Numbered from the stretch's first letter, positions 46,072 to 57,020 are shown. The stretch is 64,000 nucleotides of DNA from Gigaspora margarita (GCA_009809945.1 WTPW01002462.1:19545-83544); one strand, 5' to 3'. A program made the numbers and translations. The notes: a model not told the origin generated them from the sequence alone.

Positions 46072-47479
46072 CTATCTATCTTTTGAGAGAGAGATTGTGG
46101 GGTCTCTTATTTTTCTGAATTGGTTGTCTACCCACTCTAATTGCGTGTTATAGTAATATATCGTCTTATTAAGTGCTTGGGCAAGATCGTTTCTTGACTC
46201 AAAGTAAATTGTGGCCCTTTCCCTCTGGTTTCTATTGCTATTCACACTGATATGTACTGCTTTAGCCTTAACTAACTTAAGCTGTCTGAGGAGTGCACTC
46301 TCTGTGGCTATTTTTAGTAAATTGCAAATTAGCGCTCTGTGTTCTTTTCTTTCATTAAGTATCTCATCTTCGAATTCTCCTAGGGTAATTCTAAGCATTT
46401 TGCCACTTTCTAGATGCACAGAGCAGCTTTTTCTGAGTGCATAGTACCTTGAGTTATTTATGATATCGATTTTAATGAATGCCGCTTTGGTTCTGCCTAA
46501 GTATTTCATTTTTTCTATATGTGCTTCGCCGTAGTAAGAGAGGCACTTTTTAATCATAAAAGCAGGTGTCTCCATAGGTATATCCCAGATTGTAAAGCTA
46601 TATATTCTTTTTGCATGTTTTGTTTTTTTAAAAAGAAGGACTTTGAGTTTGCTGGTGCCCATGATGAACCATAAATGTCAACTTTATTGGTTTTGTTTCT
46701 CTTGTTTCTAATGCTTCTTGTCATTGTGTTTCCCTCTATACATGACCTCATTTTTGTTAGGATATCTATCATATCATCAGTTTTTCTTTTAGTTGGGTAT
46801 AATTGAGGGTTCTGCTCTATTGTAGAAGTATACGTTTCTTCCATATTACAAGTGTTCTCCTTTGTTGTTTGTAAAATGCATTTGCTGTCCTCAGTTTTAT
46901 ATGTTTCTTTTCCATTTATAAGAATATTGGGTCTTTGTGACTTATCATCTGCAAGGATTTCTTCCATTCCGTAATCCAATGTGCCACATTCTTGATCTAA
47001 CATAATTTTTTTACTTTTGTATAAGGCTGTTCCCAATTCCTGTTTGTGCATTTCTGTACTACCTTGTTTGCATGTAGTTTCTAGGGCCTCTTTGGTTAGT
47101 TTAGATTTAGTTGTATTATCGCTTTTCGAATCTGGCTAATCCATTGCAACCTTTGTTCGATTAGTATCCACCTTGTGTTTTTGTAGGGGGTGATTATTCT
47201 TATTATTATTAAGTTAAGATTCGAACTTCGAAAGATCTTGATCCATGAATTTTCGTTCGTCTTCTGATATTTCTTAATTTGTTGACTGCTTATAGCTGAT
47301 GTAGTCATGACTTTCTATAATTTTTCTTATAACATTACTAGACCTGGGTTATTTAATTCTATCCATAATGCCACTTTTTTGTCTTTCTTAAGGACATCCT
47401 GATTGCGTTCTAGAAGTGACTCCGCTATTTGAGGGTATTTTCTCTTGAAGAAGTTTTTGTTTATTGCTAGTGCACTCAT
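46072..47479 (-). pseudogene. LINE-2 ORF1 (RNA-binding gag-like)
   Basis: Starts at ATG 47477-47479 (MSALAINKNFFKRKYPQIA). Two in-frame stops near 47320-47335 (LVML*EKL*KVM), one frame change near 47095 and one near 46640. The second part is acidic (KTDDMIDILTKMRSCIEG). The third part has an RRM-like layout: AKRIYSFTIWDIPMET (beta1), then SYYGEAHIEKMKYLGRTKA, AFIKIDI, followed by a long helix-rich stretch. ORF1 proteins coat the RNA and act as chaperones in related LINEs; the RRM assignment is by pattern only. Confidence 0.65.
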
Positions 47480-47951
47480 GTTTCTTCTAGAATGTTCTAT
47501 GAGTTATCCTGTACTATTATGATTTTGTATTATCCTATTGGAATCTGTGGTCTAGACTTAGGTTCCTCTAACTACCACGTGTCACGTGTTGTTGTTTGTT
47601 GATATGTTGCTTTTGACTATGTGTTTGTTTGTTTACTTTTACTGATCGATTACGTAATCGATTTGTGATCTGTATTACAGGGTGTTTTGTATTCTCCAAA
47701 AAGTTGTAAAAATTTTCCAAAAAATTTTCCGTAAAAGAGATTTATCTAAAAATCTAGAAGGTGGTAACTTTTTAGAGGAGTGTTTCTATGTAACTCCTGC
47801 TTGATCTTTGGCTTGTATGTTTTATCTTAGACAAGGTTATATCATTGTCTAAGCGGACCATGTATTTTTATCGGTGTTGTTTATAGTATAATTATAGACC
47901 GTTTATAGAATTGAGGATCAGCGGAAAGAGTTTTGAAAATAAATAAACATT

Positions 47952-48764
47952 ATAAATCAAAAAAAATTAATATAAATATAAAAAAAAATAATAAATTAAA
48001 TATAAAAAAATTTTAAAATAAATAAAAAAAAATAATTAAAAATACAAAATTATTTTGTATTGCCTGAGGCAATCATTACTGGTATTATATGTCAGCTAAT
48101 TTTTTCCAAAATGGTCTATTAATATAACATATAAATAACTTACCTTTCCTGTCTAATACTGATAAAACCATGGATCATGTAATCATAACTAATTGTGCTT
48201 CATTACATTGATCATGAATATATGTTATATTAGTCACGAATATATATTACGTTGTTATTAATATATTAGATCAGAGTTAAAATTACTGCATGATTCTATG
48301 ACGTACATTATTTACATTACTGCATTGTTTAAATAGACATACATATACAAAATATACTTACCTCCAACTGTTCTTTTACCCCTTAACTGTCTAGTTGTTT
48401 TTCAATACATAGTTGCTTTTTATACAAGTTTTTTTTTGATACCTTTTCAATATCTAGTTGTTTTTTGATACTCTGTTATTTTTTTGATACCAAGTCATTT
48501 GTTGTTTTATAGGTAACTTCTTAGTAAAAAAACTTACATAAGACGAATTAGTAATATTAAACACACTATTTAAAGGTAGTACTTTTTTCATACACTTTAC
48601 CTTTATTTTCTTTGTTTTTAATTGATACTTAGTTGATTTAATTCATATATAACTTACTTCTATCTGCTCTATAAAAAACAACAGAGATAAATTGTTGTTA
48701 CCGACTATTCTTTTTAAACACAACATTCAAGCTGATACTATAACTAATAGGCTCTTATTGAATT
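47952..48764. other. A-rich then AT-rich DNA upstream of MULE gene
   Basis: 47952-48060 continues the A-rich spacer interrupted by LINE-2. 48400-48500 repeats tagttgttttttgatac words several times. No terminal inverted repeat of the MULE could be recognised. Confidence 0.4.
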
Positions 48765-51357
48765 ATGGAATCTGAAGACCAAGATCAGTCGATAGATAGT
48801 GCGAATGAAAGCAACAGATTAATTGGGCATGATGACGGCGATATTTGTATTAGTAATAGTTGAAATGATACTAAAAACAAATGATACTTTCAAAGACTGG
48901 AATTAAGTAGATATTATTATTAGTAGATATGCTAAGCAAAACAGATTTGTGGCCATTAAATACCATTTAGAGCTTGATGCCACAATAAAACGATTATTCA
49001 TTGATGTGTGTACAAATGTTGGAAAGCTGGAGCCCATAGTCCTAAAAAGGTAGAAGATATTAACTCACATCGTGATAGTGCAATAGTCAAAACGAATTGT
49101 CCATGGCAAGCAAGTTTTAACTTTGGAAAACCACGAAAACTGAAATATGCCTTACCAAAATTATTGATAGTTATAATCATCTATGTGATTCAAAGACTAT
49201 AGAGCTAGTGCCCAAAAATTTGCGATTTCCACAAAATATTCTGGATAAAATCGAGCATTATACAACTAATGGTCACCTAAATGCTGAATAGCAACATTGC
49301 CTCCTTCTTACAAAATTTTGCAAACACAATATAAAAAAGAAGAATTTATATAACATGATTCAAAAGTTCTGGGGGTCCAAATTCATGATATGACTAATGC
49401 AGCCAAAATGTTTCCAAATCTTACAGAAAAGTATAATCAAGATCCTGAGTATTTTGTTACAATACAATTGGAAGGACCATCCAATGAACTTACTGGGCTT
49501 TTCCGGATGACAAATCAATAACGCAATGAGCTTTGGCCAAAATATCATGATGTCATTATATATAACAATACAGCAAAGACAAATAGATATGAAATGGCAC
49601 TTAGCATTTTTGTTAGTATTGATAATAACTTTAAAATGAGGATTCTTGCACAAGTCCTAATCAAATATGAAACATTTGCTGATTATAACTGGATATTGCA
49701 AAAAACCTTGGAGGCTACTGATAATCTCCCACCTATGGTATTATTCACAGATGGTGATCCTGCTATGCTCGCTGCTGTACAAGTTGTTTATCTGCAAACC
49801 CACCATTTACTATGTATTTATCATGTTATGGAAAATGTAAAAAAGAAAGCAAAGTCCAAATTGCATGGAGACAAGATAAAAGATTTTATTAAAGATTTTT
49901 ACTATATGCACAATAGTTATAATCAGTCTCAATTTAAAACTGAGTATGAAAAAATGGTTGCTAAATATGAGCCATGTTGAAATTACCTTGAGAAGAAGCT
50001 TTATTCAAATTGTGAATCGTGGGCAAGATATTCAATTGCAAAAATATTTACAGCAAGAGTTGAATCAACTCAGTGAGTTGAGTCTATTAACAGTGTTCTT
50101 AAAAAACATTTAGATCAAGGAACATTGTTGAAAGAGTTAGTAAAAATAGTTGAGTGTGAATTAGATAAAGAGGTACAATACACTTGTCTTAATGATTACT
50201 ATGGCTCAAATCCATCAACTGGACTTCCATCAACCTATACTACTATCTTTGAGGACATAGATTCAGTTTTAAAAGAATATCTATCACCTATTCCATTGTC
50301 GTTTCAGAGAGCACAAATGAAACAGGCTCTATTATACCAAGGATTATTAATTACGATTAATCAAGTAAGCATTTAGTAATATCATTAGATAAAGAATTCT
50401 TATAAAATCAGAACTTTCTCTTAGCTTTTGTTTATGTTCTATTAATATTTGCTAACTAATTACATGCATTTTGAAAGATCAAAGAGCCTGAGAACAATTT
50501 TGATAATGCAGTTGAGCACATGTATAACATGCCACAAGTTAGATTGCAAGAACTCTTATCAAATATAGATAGTAATAAAGTTCAAGAGATTTGGGAGATT
50601 AATCATATTGTAGCATCACCTAAACCACATTATGTAATGATTCTCAGTGACTCAACAATGCTATGTACATGTATGTGCATTATCAATCAGGGAATGCTCT
50701 GTCGATACCAGTATCGGGTTCTTATTCAATCTGACAAAGCAGTTTTCCATATGGGTTTTATCCATCCACGTTGGTTTGAATCGATACCATCCAAAATACC
50801 AAACTACATTACGATTGCTCAAGGAGTTAAAACCAATACTGCTGAATCTCTTTATTATATCAACCAAATCTGAACATGTAATGTCTATACTTCAACTATT
50901 CAAAAAAAAGTTGACAAAAGAATTGAATTTGGCACCACGATGTCCATTGCAAAAACTAGTGTCCAAGTTGCTATAGCAGAGAGTGCGATATCTGAATTAA
51001 CTGAACTTTTTACACAATTTATAACGAATACTGTCATAATACTGAATTAAATGTAGAAGAAATGCATTAGTTGAATGTTGGAATTAGTGAATAATCATCC
51101 AATTTAGAAAATAATAAACAACACCCTTGGGTAATCATATCAATAATAACCTTCCAGATATATCAAATCCAGAATATCACAAACCAAGGGGTCGTCCTCC
51201 AAAATGCCTTAAATCACTAACTGAAGAGAATAATAACCCATGTACATTGTCGTCTTCTAAAACTTGTAGCTACTGTCAAGAAAAATGGCATAGTATTAGA
51301 GGATGCAAAAAGCAAAAAAGTGACTCTACTGACAAGAAAATTAGTGAGTATACTTAG
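48765..51357 (+). pseudogene. MULE (Mutator-like) transposase, broken
   Basis: Cut-and-paste transposase of the FAR1-containing type. From 48765 (MESEDQDQSIDSANES). FAR1-like DNA-binding part with CWKAGAHSPKKVEDI and TNCPWQASFNFGKP (49016-49130). MULE core: NNTAKTNRYEMALSIFV (49564 on), LFTDGDPAMLAAVQ (49741 on), HHLLCIYHVMENVKKK, RVESTQ then stop then VESINSVLKKHLD (50058-50110). A phase-0 intron at 50365-50477. SWIM finger CTCMCIINQGMLCRYQYRV (50670-50720). C-terminal AT-hook KPRGRPPK (51184) and knuckle CSYCQEKWHSIRGC (51264-51305). Stops at about 48859, 49289, 49519, 49978 and 50071 and at least two frame changes. The first catalytic Asp is Asn and the SWIM His is Tyr, so it is inactive. 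Confidence 0.85.
50365..50477 (+). other. Probable spliceosomal intron in MULE gene (113 bp)
   Basis: Donor GTAAGC at 50365, branch-like gctaactaat at about 50450-50459, acceptor ttgaaag at 50477. Frames before (ITINQ) and after (IKEPENNFDNAV) join in phase 0, giving a continuous reading across the junction that unspliced DNA does not. Confidence 0.7.
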
Positions 51358-52199
51358 CTGACAGATATGCTATACGTAGCAAATAGTATTAGATTTCTTA
51401 GTATTAGTGTTAAAAATTAAGGCTAGTTTAGACAATCGAAGTTGTATACAATAATTGCAAATCGAGAATTGTTGGATTTGAATCAAATTTAAGCACGTAT
51501 CAATTATTACTATAGTCCAATTACCTTATTTGACAACAAATTTGTGTTATGTACGTACTTGGGTATGTAATTAATGTGGTCTATTCTCAAAGAATTAACC
51601 AAATTTGACAATGATGGTCAAATCTAATTGCTATACATCAAAAAAGAGTTATATTTCACACTAACGCTAATGCTAATATAGTTATAAGTGTTTGTTTATG
51701 TTTCACATATTTGTCTCTTCCATATCAGATATACCAGATACCAGTACGTACGTACGTATGTACTGGTATTAGTATATATGATATGCAAGTATGTTGCCGA
51801 TTAGTTTAAATTAGGGATTTAAAGTATTTTTGACTTCAGCAATTTTTCAGGGCAACCAAAATTCCTGGCAGATTTAGGTCGGCATTAGCCCTAAGTGGTT
51901 AGCAGGTACTATAGCCCTAGTGATTAGCAGGTTCTATAGCAAAATTATTAGTTGGGCATTTTTCACTTAAGGAACATCTATGATTCATTAGTAAAATTTT
52001 GATTATTTCAGGCCCGCTGACCAGATCTTCATGTATGAGTTATGAGTCGACTCTAATATCAAAAATTTTCATATTTATAAAATGCAATTTCTTATTAGTT
52101 AACTATAAATACGTAATATTAGCAATGATCGCTGCTAGCGATTCTCATTGGTTAACTATAAACACGTAATATTAGTGATGATTTCTGCCAGTGATGAAT
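51358..52199. other. Non-coding; hairpin and short duplications
   Basis: 51735-51773 forms a hairpin (gataccagtacgtacgtacg .. gtatgtactggtatt). 51890-51950 and 52095-52180 contain short direct duplications (agccctaagtggttagcagg / agccctagtgattagcaggt; ggttaactataaacacgtaa twice). Nothing coding. Confidence 0.4.
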
Positions 52200-52484
52200 A
52201 GCAAACCTCTTAAAAATAATTAAAAATAATTAAAAAAATTGAAAAAAAACAAAAAAGTGTTAAAAAAAATTAAAAAAAAATGAAAAAAAATTAAAAATAA
52301 ATATTTTAAAAAAATTAAAAAAATAAAATAAAAAAAATTGAAAAAAAGCTGTTAAAAATAAAAATAAATCATAAATAAATAAATAAAAATAATAATTATA
52401 TAAAAAAAAATAAAAATTGCTAAAAAAAAATAATAATTATATAAAAAAATAAAAATTAAAGGGAAAATTTATACAACGCAGATG
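52200..52484. repeat. A-rich low-complexity block
   Basis: Nearly only A with scattered T, e.g. aaaaataattaaaaaaattg. Similar blocks lie at 52806-53100 and 54214-54350, on either side of the MITE and the 1.1-kb palindrome. Confidence 0.7.
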
Positions 52485-52805
52485 CGATGTTGTTGTATTT
52501 GTTGCAGATCATAAGATCATGTGTAATGTAAAATCAAAACAACTAAAAATAATTCATTTTTTGTTGGTTAGGATTAGAGTGAGCTAAGAGTAGTGTGTAG
52601 GCGGGAGTGTTTTATAGTAAAATTTTGCAAGGAATTTTTTTTTGTTAAAACTCAAAGAGTAGTTTCATATACTAAATTTTGAGTTATAACCGATTTTTGA
52701 CAAATGAATGTTTTGTTTTGAAATTTTTTGATTATGCTATATTACACATGATTTAAATTTTGATTGGTCGATCATATAAAAGCAACATATAAGTTATGTC
52801 ACACT
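52485..52805. repeat. MITE, TTAGGG-core family, copy E
   Basis: The pattern of copy B: gatcatgtgtaatgtaaaat on the left and atattacacatgatttaaat on the right. The core has ggttaggattagagtgagct, and ttttttttgttaaaactcaa. 52806-53100 after it is another A-rich block. Confidence 0.6.
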
Positions 52806-53100
52806 ATGCGATGAATAAATGTACTCAAAATTAAAAATTAAAAATAAAAATTAAAAAAAAAATAAAAATAAAAAAAAAACTGCTAAAAAAAATAAAAGTT
52901 AATAAAAGAAAATGTTAATAAAAAAAATGTTTAAAATAAAATAAAATAACAAAAAAAAAAATAGAAAAAATATGTTTAAAAAAACTATTAAAAAAATAAA
53001 AACATAATTGAAAAAATAAAAATTAAAATAATATAAAAAAACAAATATGATGCTATATAAAAATTTAAATAATGAAAAAAAAATAATATGTAATAAAAAA

Positions 53101-54213
53101 ATTTAATTGATAATCCGCCTGTCAACTAAAGAATGGCGAAATGTAGTGTACTGCCATCTAAAATTTTTTTCTTACTAAGTTAATGATACATGTCCACTAA
53201 TTGAAAGTTGTAGAGCTCATCGAAACGCATCTAACGGTGGTTAGATCATCCAAATCGGCTAGTGGATAGCGAGATATCATCGAAAAATGATTGGCCGACT
53301 ATATAAAATTCCGTGATGGAAATTACATATGAAAATCACATGATCCCAAATGCGGTGTGCACCCATCTAAAACTTTTTTTCTTACTATACTAACAATACA
53401 TGTCCACTAATTAAAAGTTGTAGAGCTCATTGAGGTGCATCTAACAGTAGTTAGATCATCCAAGTCGGCCCAGTGGATGGCGAGATATCATCGAAAAATG
53501 ATTGGCTAACTATATAAAATCTCTATGCATATCGGTGGATTTACAGAATTGGTCCTTTTTTCAAAACCCTGATTTTTATATAATTTTGCAAATTAAACCA
53601 CCTTATCTCTAAGATCTAATGGGTTGTCGCTTATCTAATGGGTTTATTTATATTGATCAGTTATTTGTTGATCTTCTGACCATCATCTGACCAATCAATT
53701 TTTGTAAACAATCATATTTTGGGTACCATTTTTAGGGCCCAATTTCAATTCTGTAAATCTGCTGATATGGTAAACAATATTTGTTTACATAGAGATTTTA
53801 TATAGTCAGCCAATCGTTTTTCGATGATATCTCGCCATCCACTGGGCCGATTTGGATGACTAACTACCGTTAGATGCGCCTCAACGAGCTCTACAACTTT
53901 CAATTAGTGGACATGTATCATTAGCATAGTAAGAAAAAAAGTTTTAGATGGGCGCACGCCACATTTGGGATCATGTGATTTTCATATGTAATTTCTGTCA
54001 CGGAATTTTATATAGTCGGCCAATTGTTTTTTGACGATATCTCGCCATCCACTGGGCCGATATGGACGATCTAACCACCGTTAGATGCGTCTCACCGAGC
54101 TCTACATTTTTCAATTAGTGGACATGTATCATTAACTTAGTAAGAAAAAAATTTAGATGGAAGTACACCACATTTCACCATTCTTTAGTTGCCAGGCGGA
54201 TTATCAATTAAAT
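53101..54213. mobile_element. 1.1-kb palindrome with duplicated units in each arm
   Basis: Outer ends atttaattgataatccgcct and its exact inverse. Each arm carries two tandem copies of a ~205-bp unit (53150-53355 and 53365-53530 on the left; mirrored on the right) with tacatgtccactaattgaaa, gtagagctcatcgaaacgca, gcgagatatcatcgaaaaat. The ~270-bp single-copy centre (53530-53790) has no open frame. A-rich DNA flanks both sides. A foldback-type mobile element by structure; no target duplication can be separated from the arms. Confidence 0.75.
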
Positions 54214-54689
54214 AAAAATTTAAAAATTAAAAAAAAAATAAAAAACAATTAAAAAAAAAATAAATAGAAATTTAAAACAAATAATTAAAAAAAATAAAAA
54301 AAATCATTAAAAAAAAAAGTTTAAAAAAAAAAGTGAATAAAAAAAACGGTTTATTTATTTATTTATTTATTTATTGTTTCCTACACATATATGCAATATG
54401 GTGAGAATAAAAATTCTGGCCTTACTATAAGAATAACCAGAAATTTACTTTTATTCCCACTATTGCATATATGCACTATAGATGCAATTCGTTATCTATC
54501 GCTAGTTAATACTGTATTTATCAGGTACATGATATATTTCAAATTAAAAAAAATTTTAAGTAGTAAAAATTAATTTTTTATATCATAAAGGATAAATTTT
54601 TTTGAATATATAGAATATATGCATTGTAAACAATAATTTAGAATTATAATATATGTAGATTTAAAAATTATTTTTATTATATATACACA
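54214..54689. other. A-rich then AT-rich DNA
   Basis: An A-rich block to about 54350, then a (TTTA)n patch and AT-rich sequence. A 60-codon frame (54391-54573) shows no domain. Confidence 0.4.
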
Positions 54690-54826
54690 TCGGGTACCCG
54701 ATATATCAAAACTATACGATATATGTATAATAGGTCCCCGATATGTAGTATTTTATATATTTTTCAATTATAGTAATATGGTACCCGATAGGTACTCGAT
54801 ATATTGGTTTTTGATCTGTGTATAGC
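54690..54826. repeat. Motif array 'gggtacccgatat', facing 38312-38585
   Basis: Words cgggtacccgatatatcaaa, ggtccccgatatgta, ggtacccgataggtactcga. In the reverse sense it starts cacagatcaaaaacc, comparable to cacgggtcaaaatgg at 38319. Confidence 0.5.
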
Positions 54827-54883
54827 TAAAGCTGTTATTATAGAGGCATTATTTATACCAGTTTTGCCATGTGTATAGAGACA

Positions 54884-55060
54884 GGACCCCGAAATATACA
54901 TAGATAGGTCAGGTATGAGGTTGCTTATTTTTGAGGTTTTTTATATAGATCTTTTCTATTTAGAGTAATTTTTTTGCTTATTTTTGAAGTTTTTTCTGCA
55001 GATTTTCCTTTTTTAGTAACTCTATAATTAACCTGATCTATCTATATATATTTCAGGTCC
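54884..55060. mobile_element. Mutator-type MITE, family 2, copy 1
   Basis: Ends GGACCCCGAAATATACATAG and the inverse of atctatatatatttcaggtcc. Flanks TATAGAGACA / TGTAGAGACT (8 of 10). The interior is a near-palindrome of gcttatttttgaggtttttt words. Shares the GGACCC start with family 1. Confidence 0.75.
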
Positions 55061-55110
55061 TGTAGAGACTCATATGCATGGATTTATAAAATTGAATGTT
55101 CTTTAGAGGT

Positions 55111-55955
55111 AGCAATTATTTCACTAACAATTACTTTACTGACATAACATTTTACTAACAAATATTTACTGTCAAGTTTATTTTACTAACAGCTTATTTT
55201 ACTGAAGCTTATTTTACTGACAAAGTAATTCTGGTCATTGTTGTTAGAGTCAGGATAAGGGTAGGGTCAGGGTAAAATTAGGGTTAGTGTGCTTTTTTAA
55301 AAAAAATTGTCAGTAAAATGAGCTTTGGTGAAATAAACTATCTGTAAAATGAACTTGTCAGTTAATATTTGTTAGTAAAATGTTATGTGGTAAGGGGGCA
55401 TCCATAAATTACGTTATGCTTGAGGGGGGGGGACCCCAAAATATAACGATTTTGCACTATGTAGGGGGGGTCCCCCCAACATAACGCAATTTTTTTCTAA
55501 AAATTTGTCTAAAACTTGATCTAGTGGTCCAAATTGGATGATTTTGGTACCATTCGAATCGTCTCGAGGAGAGAATTCGAATGGTACCAATTCATTTAAT
55601 TTGGATCACTGGATCACGTTTTATTAACGAAATACTATTAGTTATTATGTTTTCTTATAAAATTACTATAAAATCAAAAGTATTTCGTTAATAAAACGTG
55701 ATTTAGTGATCCAAATGAAACGATTTTGGTATCATTGGATTCGTCTCATAGAGACGAATCGAATGGTACCAAAATCATCCAGATTGGATCACTGGGTCAT
55801 AATATATTCAAGTTTTTGTAAAATTTTATATATAAACATATGGATTTTTAAAAATTTTTTTATATAGTAGGGGGGGTCAAGAGCTACTATGTAGGGGTAC
55901 ATAACGTTATTTATGGAAGCCCCCTAAAGTGATTGTTAATGAAATAACATGGACC
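55111..55955. mobile_element. MITE with ttttactaaca arms and TTAGGG-like core
   Basis: Long inverted arms: ttatttcactaacaattact..acattttactaacaaatatt at 55117-55190, mirrored by aatatttgttagtaaaatgt (55362-55381) and gttaatgaaataac (55935-55948). Arms are arrays of a ttttactgac/ttttactaac word. The core (55253-55290) reads gataagggtagggtcagggt, aaaattagggttag. The right arm is split by the foldback element 55394-55924. Confidence 0.7.
55394..55924. mobile_element. Foldback DNA transposon, copy 2 (531 bp)
   Basis: Same element as 1646-2178, same orientation, near-identical by eye. Flanked by TAA duplications (55391-55393; 55925-55927). The right end is GGAAGCCCCC, one mismatch from the other copy. 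Inserted into the right arm of the 55111-55955 MITE. Confidence 0.88.
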
Positions 55956-56344
55956 CCTTTTTTAGAACTCTATATTTATGCATATTAGCCAATCAAACTC
56001 AAATTTGCTGATCAATATTGCAGATTAGTACCCCAAAAATTTTTATTTTAATTACTAAAAAAAAATAGACTATATAGTATCAAACCAATAAACCCATCTG
56101 GCAACTAATAAACTAAATTGTGCACAAATAAGTAAAGGTAATAGAGTTTATAGCAAAACTTTTAACTTATTAAATATATAAAATACAACCAATATTTTTT
56201 TTACAAATTACAAGCTTTTCTCAAAGTTTGATCATATAATAAACCTTTCAAGTATACAATTTGTAAAAAATAGTATAAATCTGCAGCAGAACTTTATAGC
56301 ATGAAAATGCCAAGCATAGTGATTATAATATACTCTCTTTTCAA
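55956..56344. other. AT-rich non-coding DNA
   Basis: No open frame, repeat or motif that I can name. Confidence 0.4.
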
Positions 56345-56354
56345 TACTACACTT

Positions 56355-57010
56355 GGGCCACAAAATATATACCGTATATTACCGAATAGAAGCTACCCCC
56401 GAATAGAAGCTACTCCTCAATTTTGGATCCAAAAATCTGAAAATAGTTACTATATTTTAATAGTAAAATTAGACCTGAATAGAAGCTACCCCTGTGGTTT
56501 AGTCTAAGAAAATCGAAGAAAATTAAAAATTTTTTGGTAGCTTCTATTTGGTAATATACGGTATATATAGATCAGATTAATTATAAAATTACTAAAAATA
56601 GAAAGATCTGCAGAAAAATCTCAAAAATAAGCAATAAATACTAAAATAGGGGTCATCTCAAGTCAGGTGCATTCATGTGATAAAAAGCCAGTCAAATTAT
56701 AAAATTTGATCTTTACGGATCAGACTAATGAAACAAAAGCAAAGAAAAAAAGTGAAAATGCCAAAAATACAAGAAATGAGTGTCTAAACCTGTCTAGAAG
56801 CATTAATAAAAAATTTCAGGAAGACAATTTTACTTATAAAAAGACAAGCTCTAACTTTAACCCTAACTAATCCTTACTTTAATTTAATAAATAATCAAAA
56901 ACATATATACACATCTGGCTTTAGCATCCTCTAAAAATAAAAAAATCTATATAAAAACCCCCAAAATAAGCAAACTAATACCTGATCTATCTATATATAT
57001 TTCAGGGTCC
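56355..57010. mobile_element. Mutator-type MITE, family 2, copy 2
   Basis: Ends GGGCCACAAAATATA (worn) and the inverse of atatatatttcagggtcc. Flanks TACTACACTT (56345-56354) and TACTACACTC (57011-57020), 9 of 10. Inner sequence resembles copy 1 (aaaaatagaaagatctgcag, caaaaataagcaa). It carries a mariner-type MITE near its left end and a CCCTAA-like stretch (56850-56880, ctttaaccctaactaatcct). Confidence 0.8.
56372..56561. mobile_element. Tc1/mariner-type MITE (190 bp)
   Basis: Ends CCGTATATTACCGAATAG and the inverse of tctatttggtaatatacgg (about 26 bases with one or two mismatches), flanked by TA. Internal words gaatagaagctacccc repeat three times. The TA duplication fits Tc1/mariner. It interrupts the left end of the 56355-57010 MITE. 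Confidence 0.75.
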
Positions 57011-57020
57011 TACTACACTC

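Larger units (their letters stand above)
40105..47935 (-). mobile_element. LINE-2: full-length, decayed LINE
   Basis: Transcribed leftwards. 5' end at 47935 (caaaactctttccgctgatc), 3' end with an A tail seen as T at 40103-40117. Target duplication AAAATAAATAAACATT at 40089-40104 and 47936-47951 (the last two bases may belong to the tail). Order: 5' UTR about 455 bp, ORF1 with an RRM-like part, ORF2 with APE-type endonuclease, RT, RNase H and a zinc-binding C-terminus, then a 3' UTR with AATAAA (40135-40140 on the minus strand). Complete at both ends, with frame shifts and stops, so a relatively recent but dead copy. It is markedly less AT-rich than its host DNA. Confidence 0.9.
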
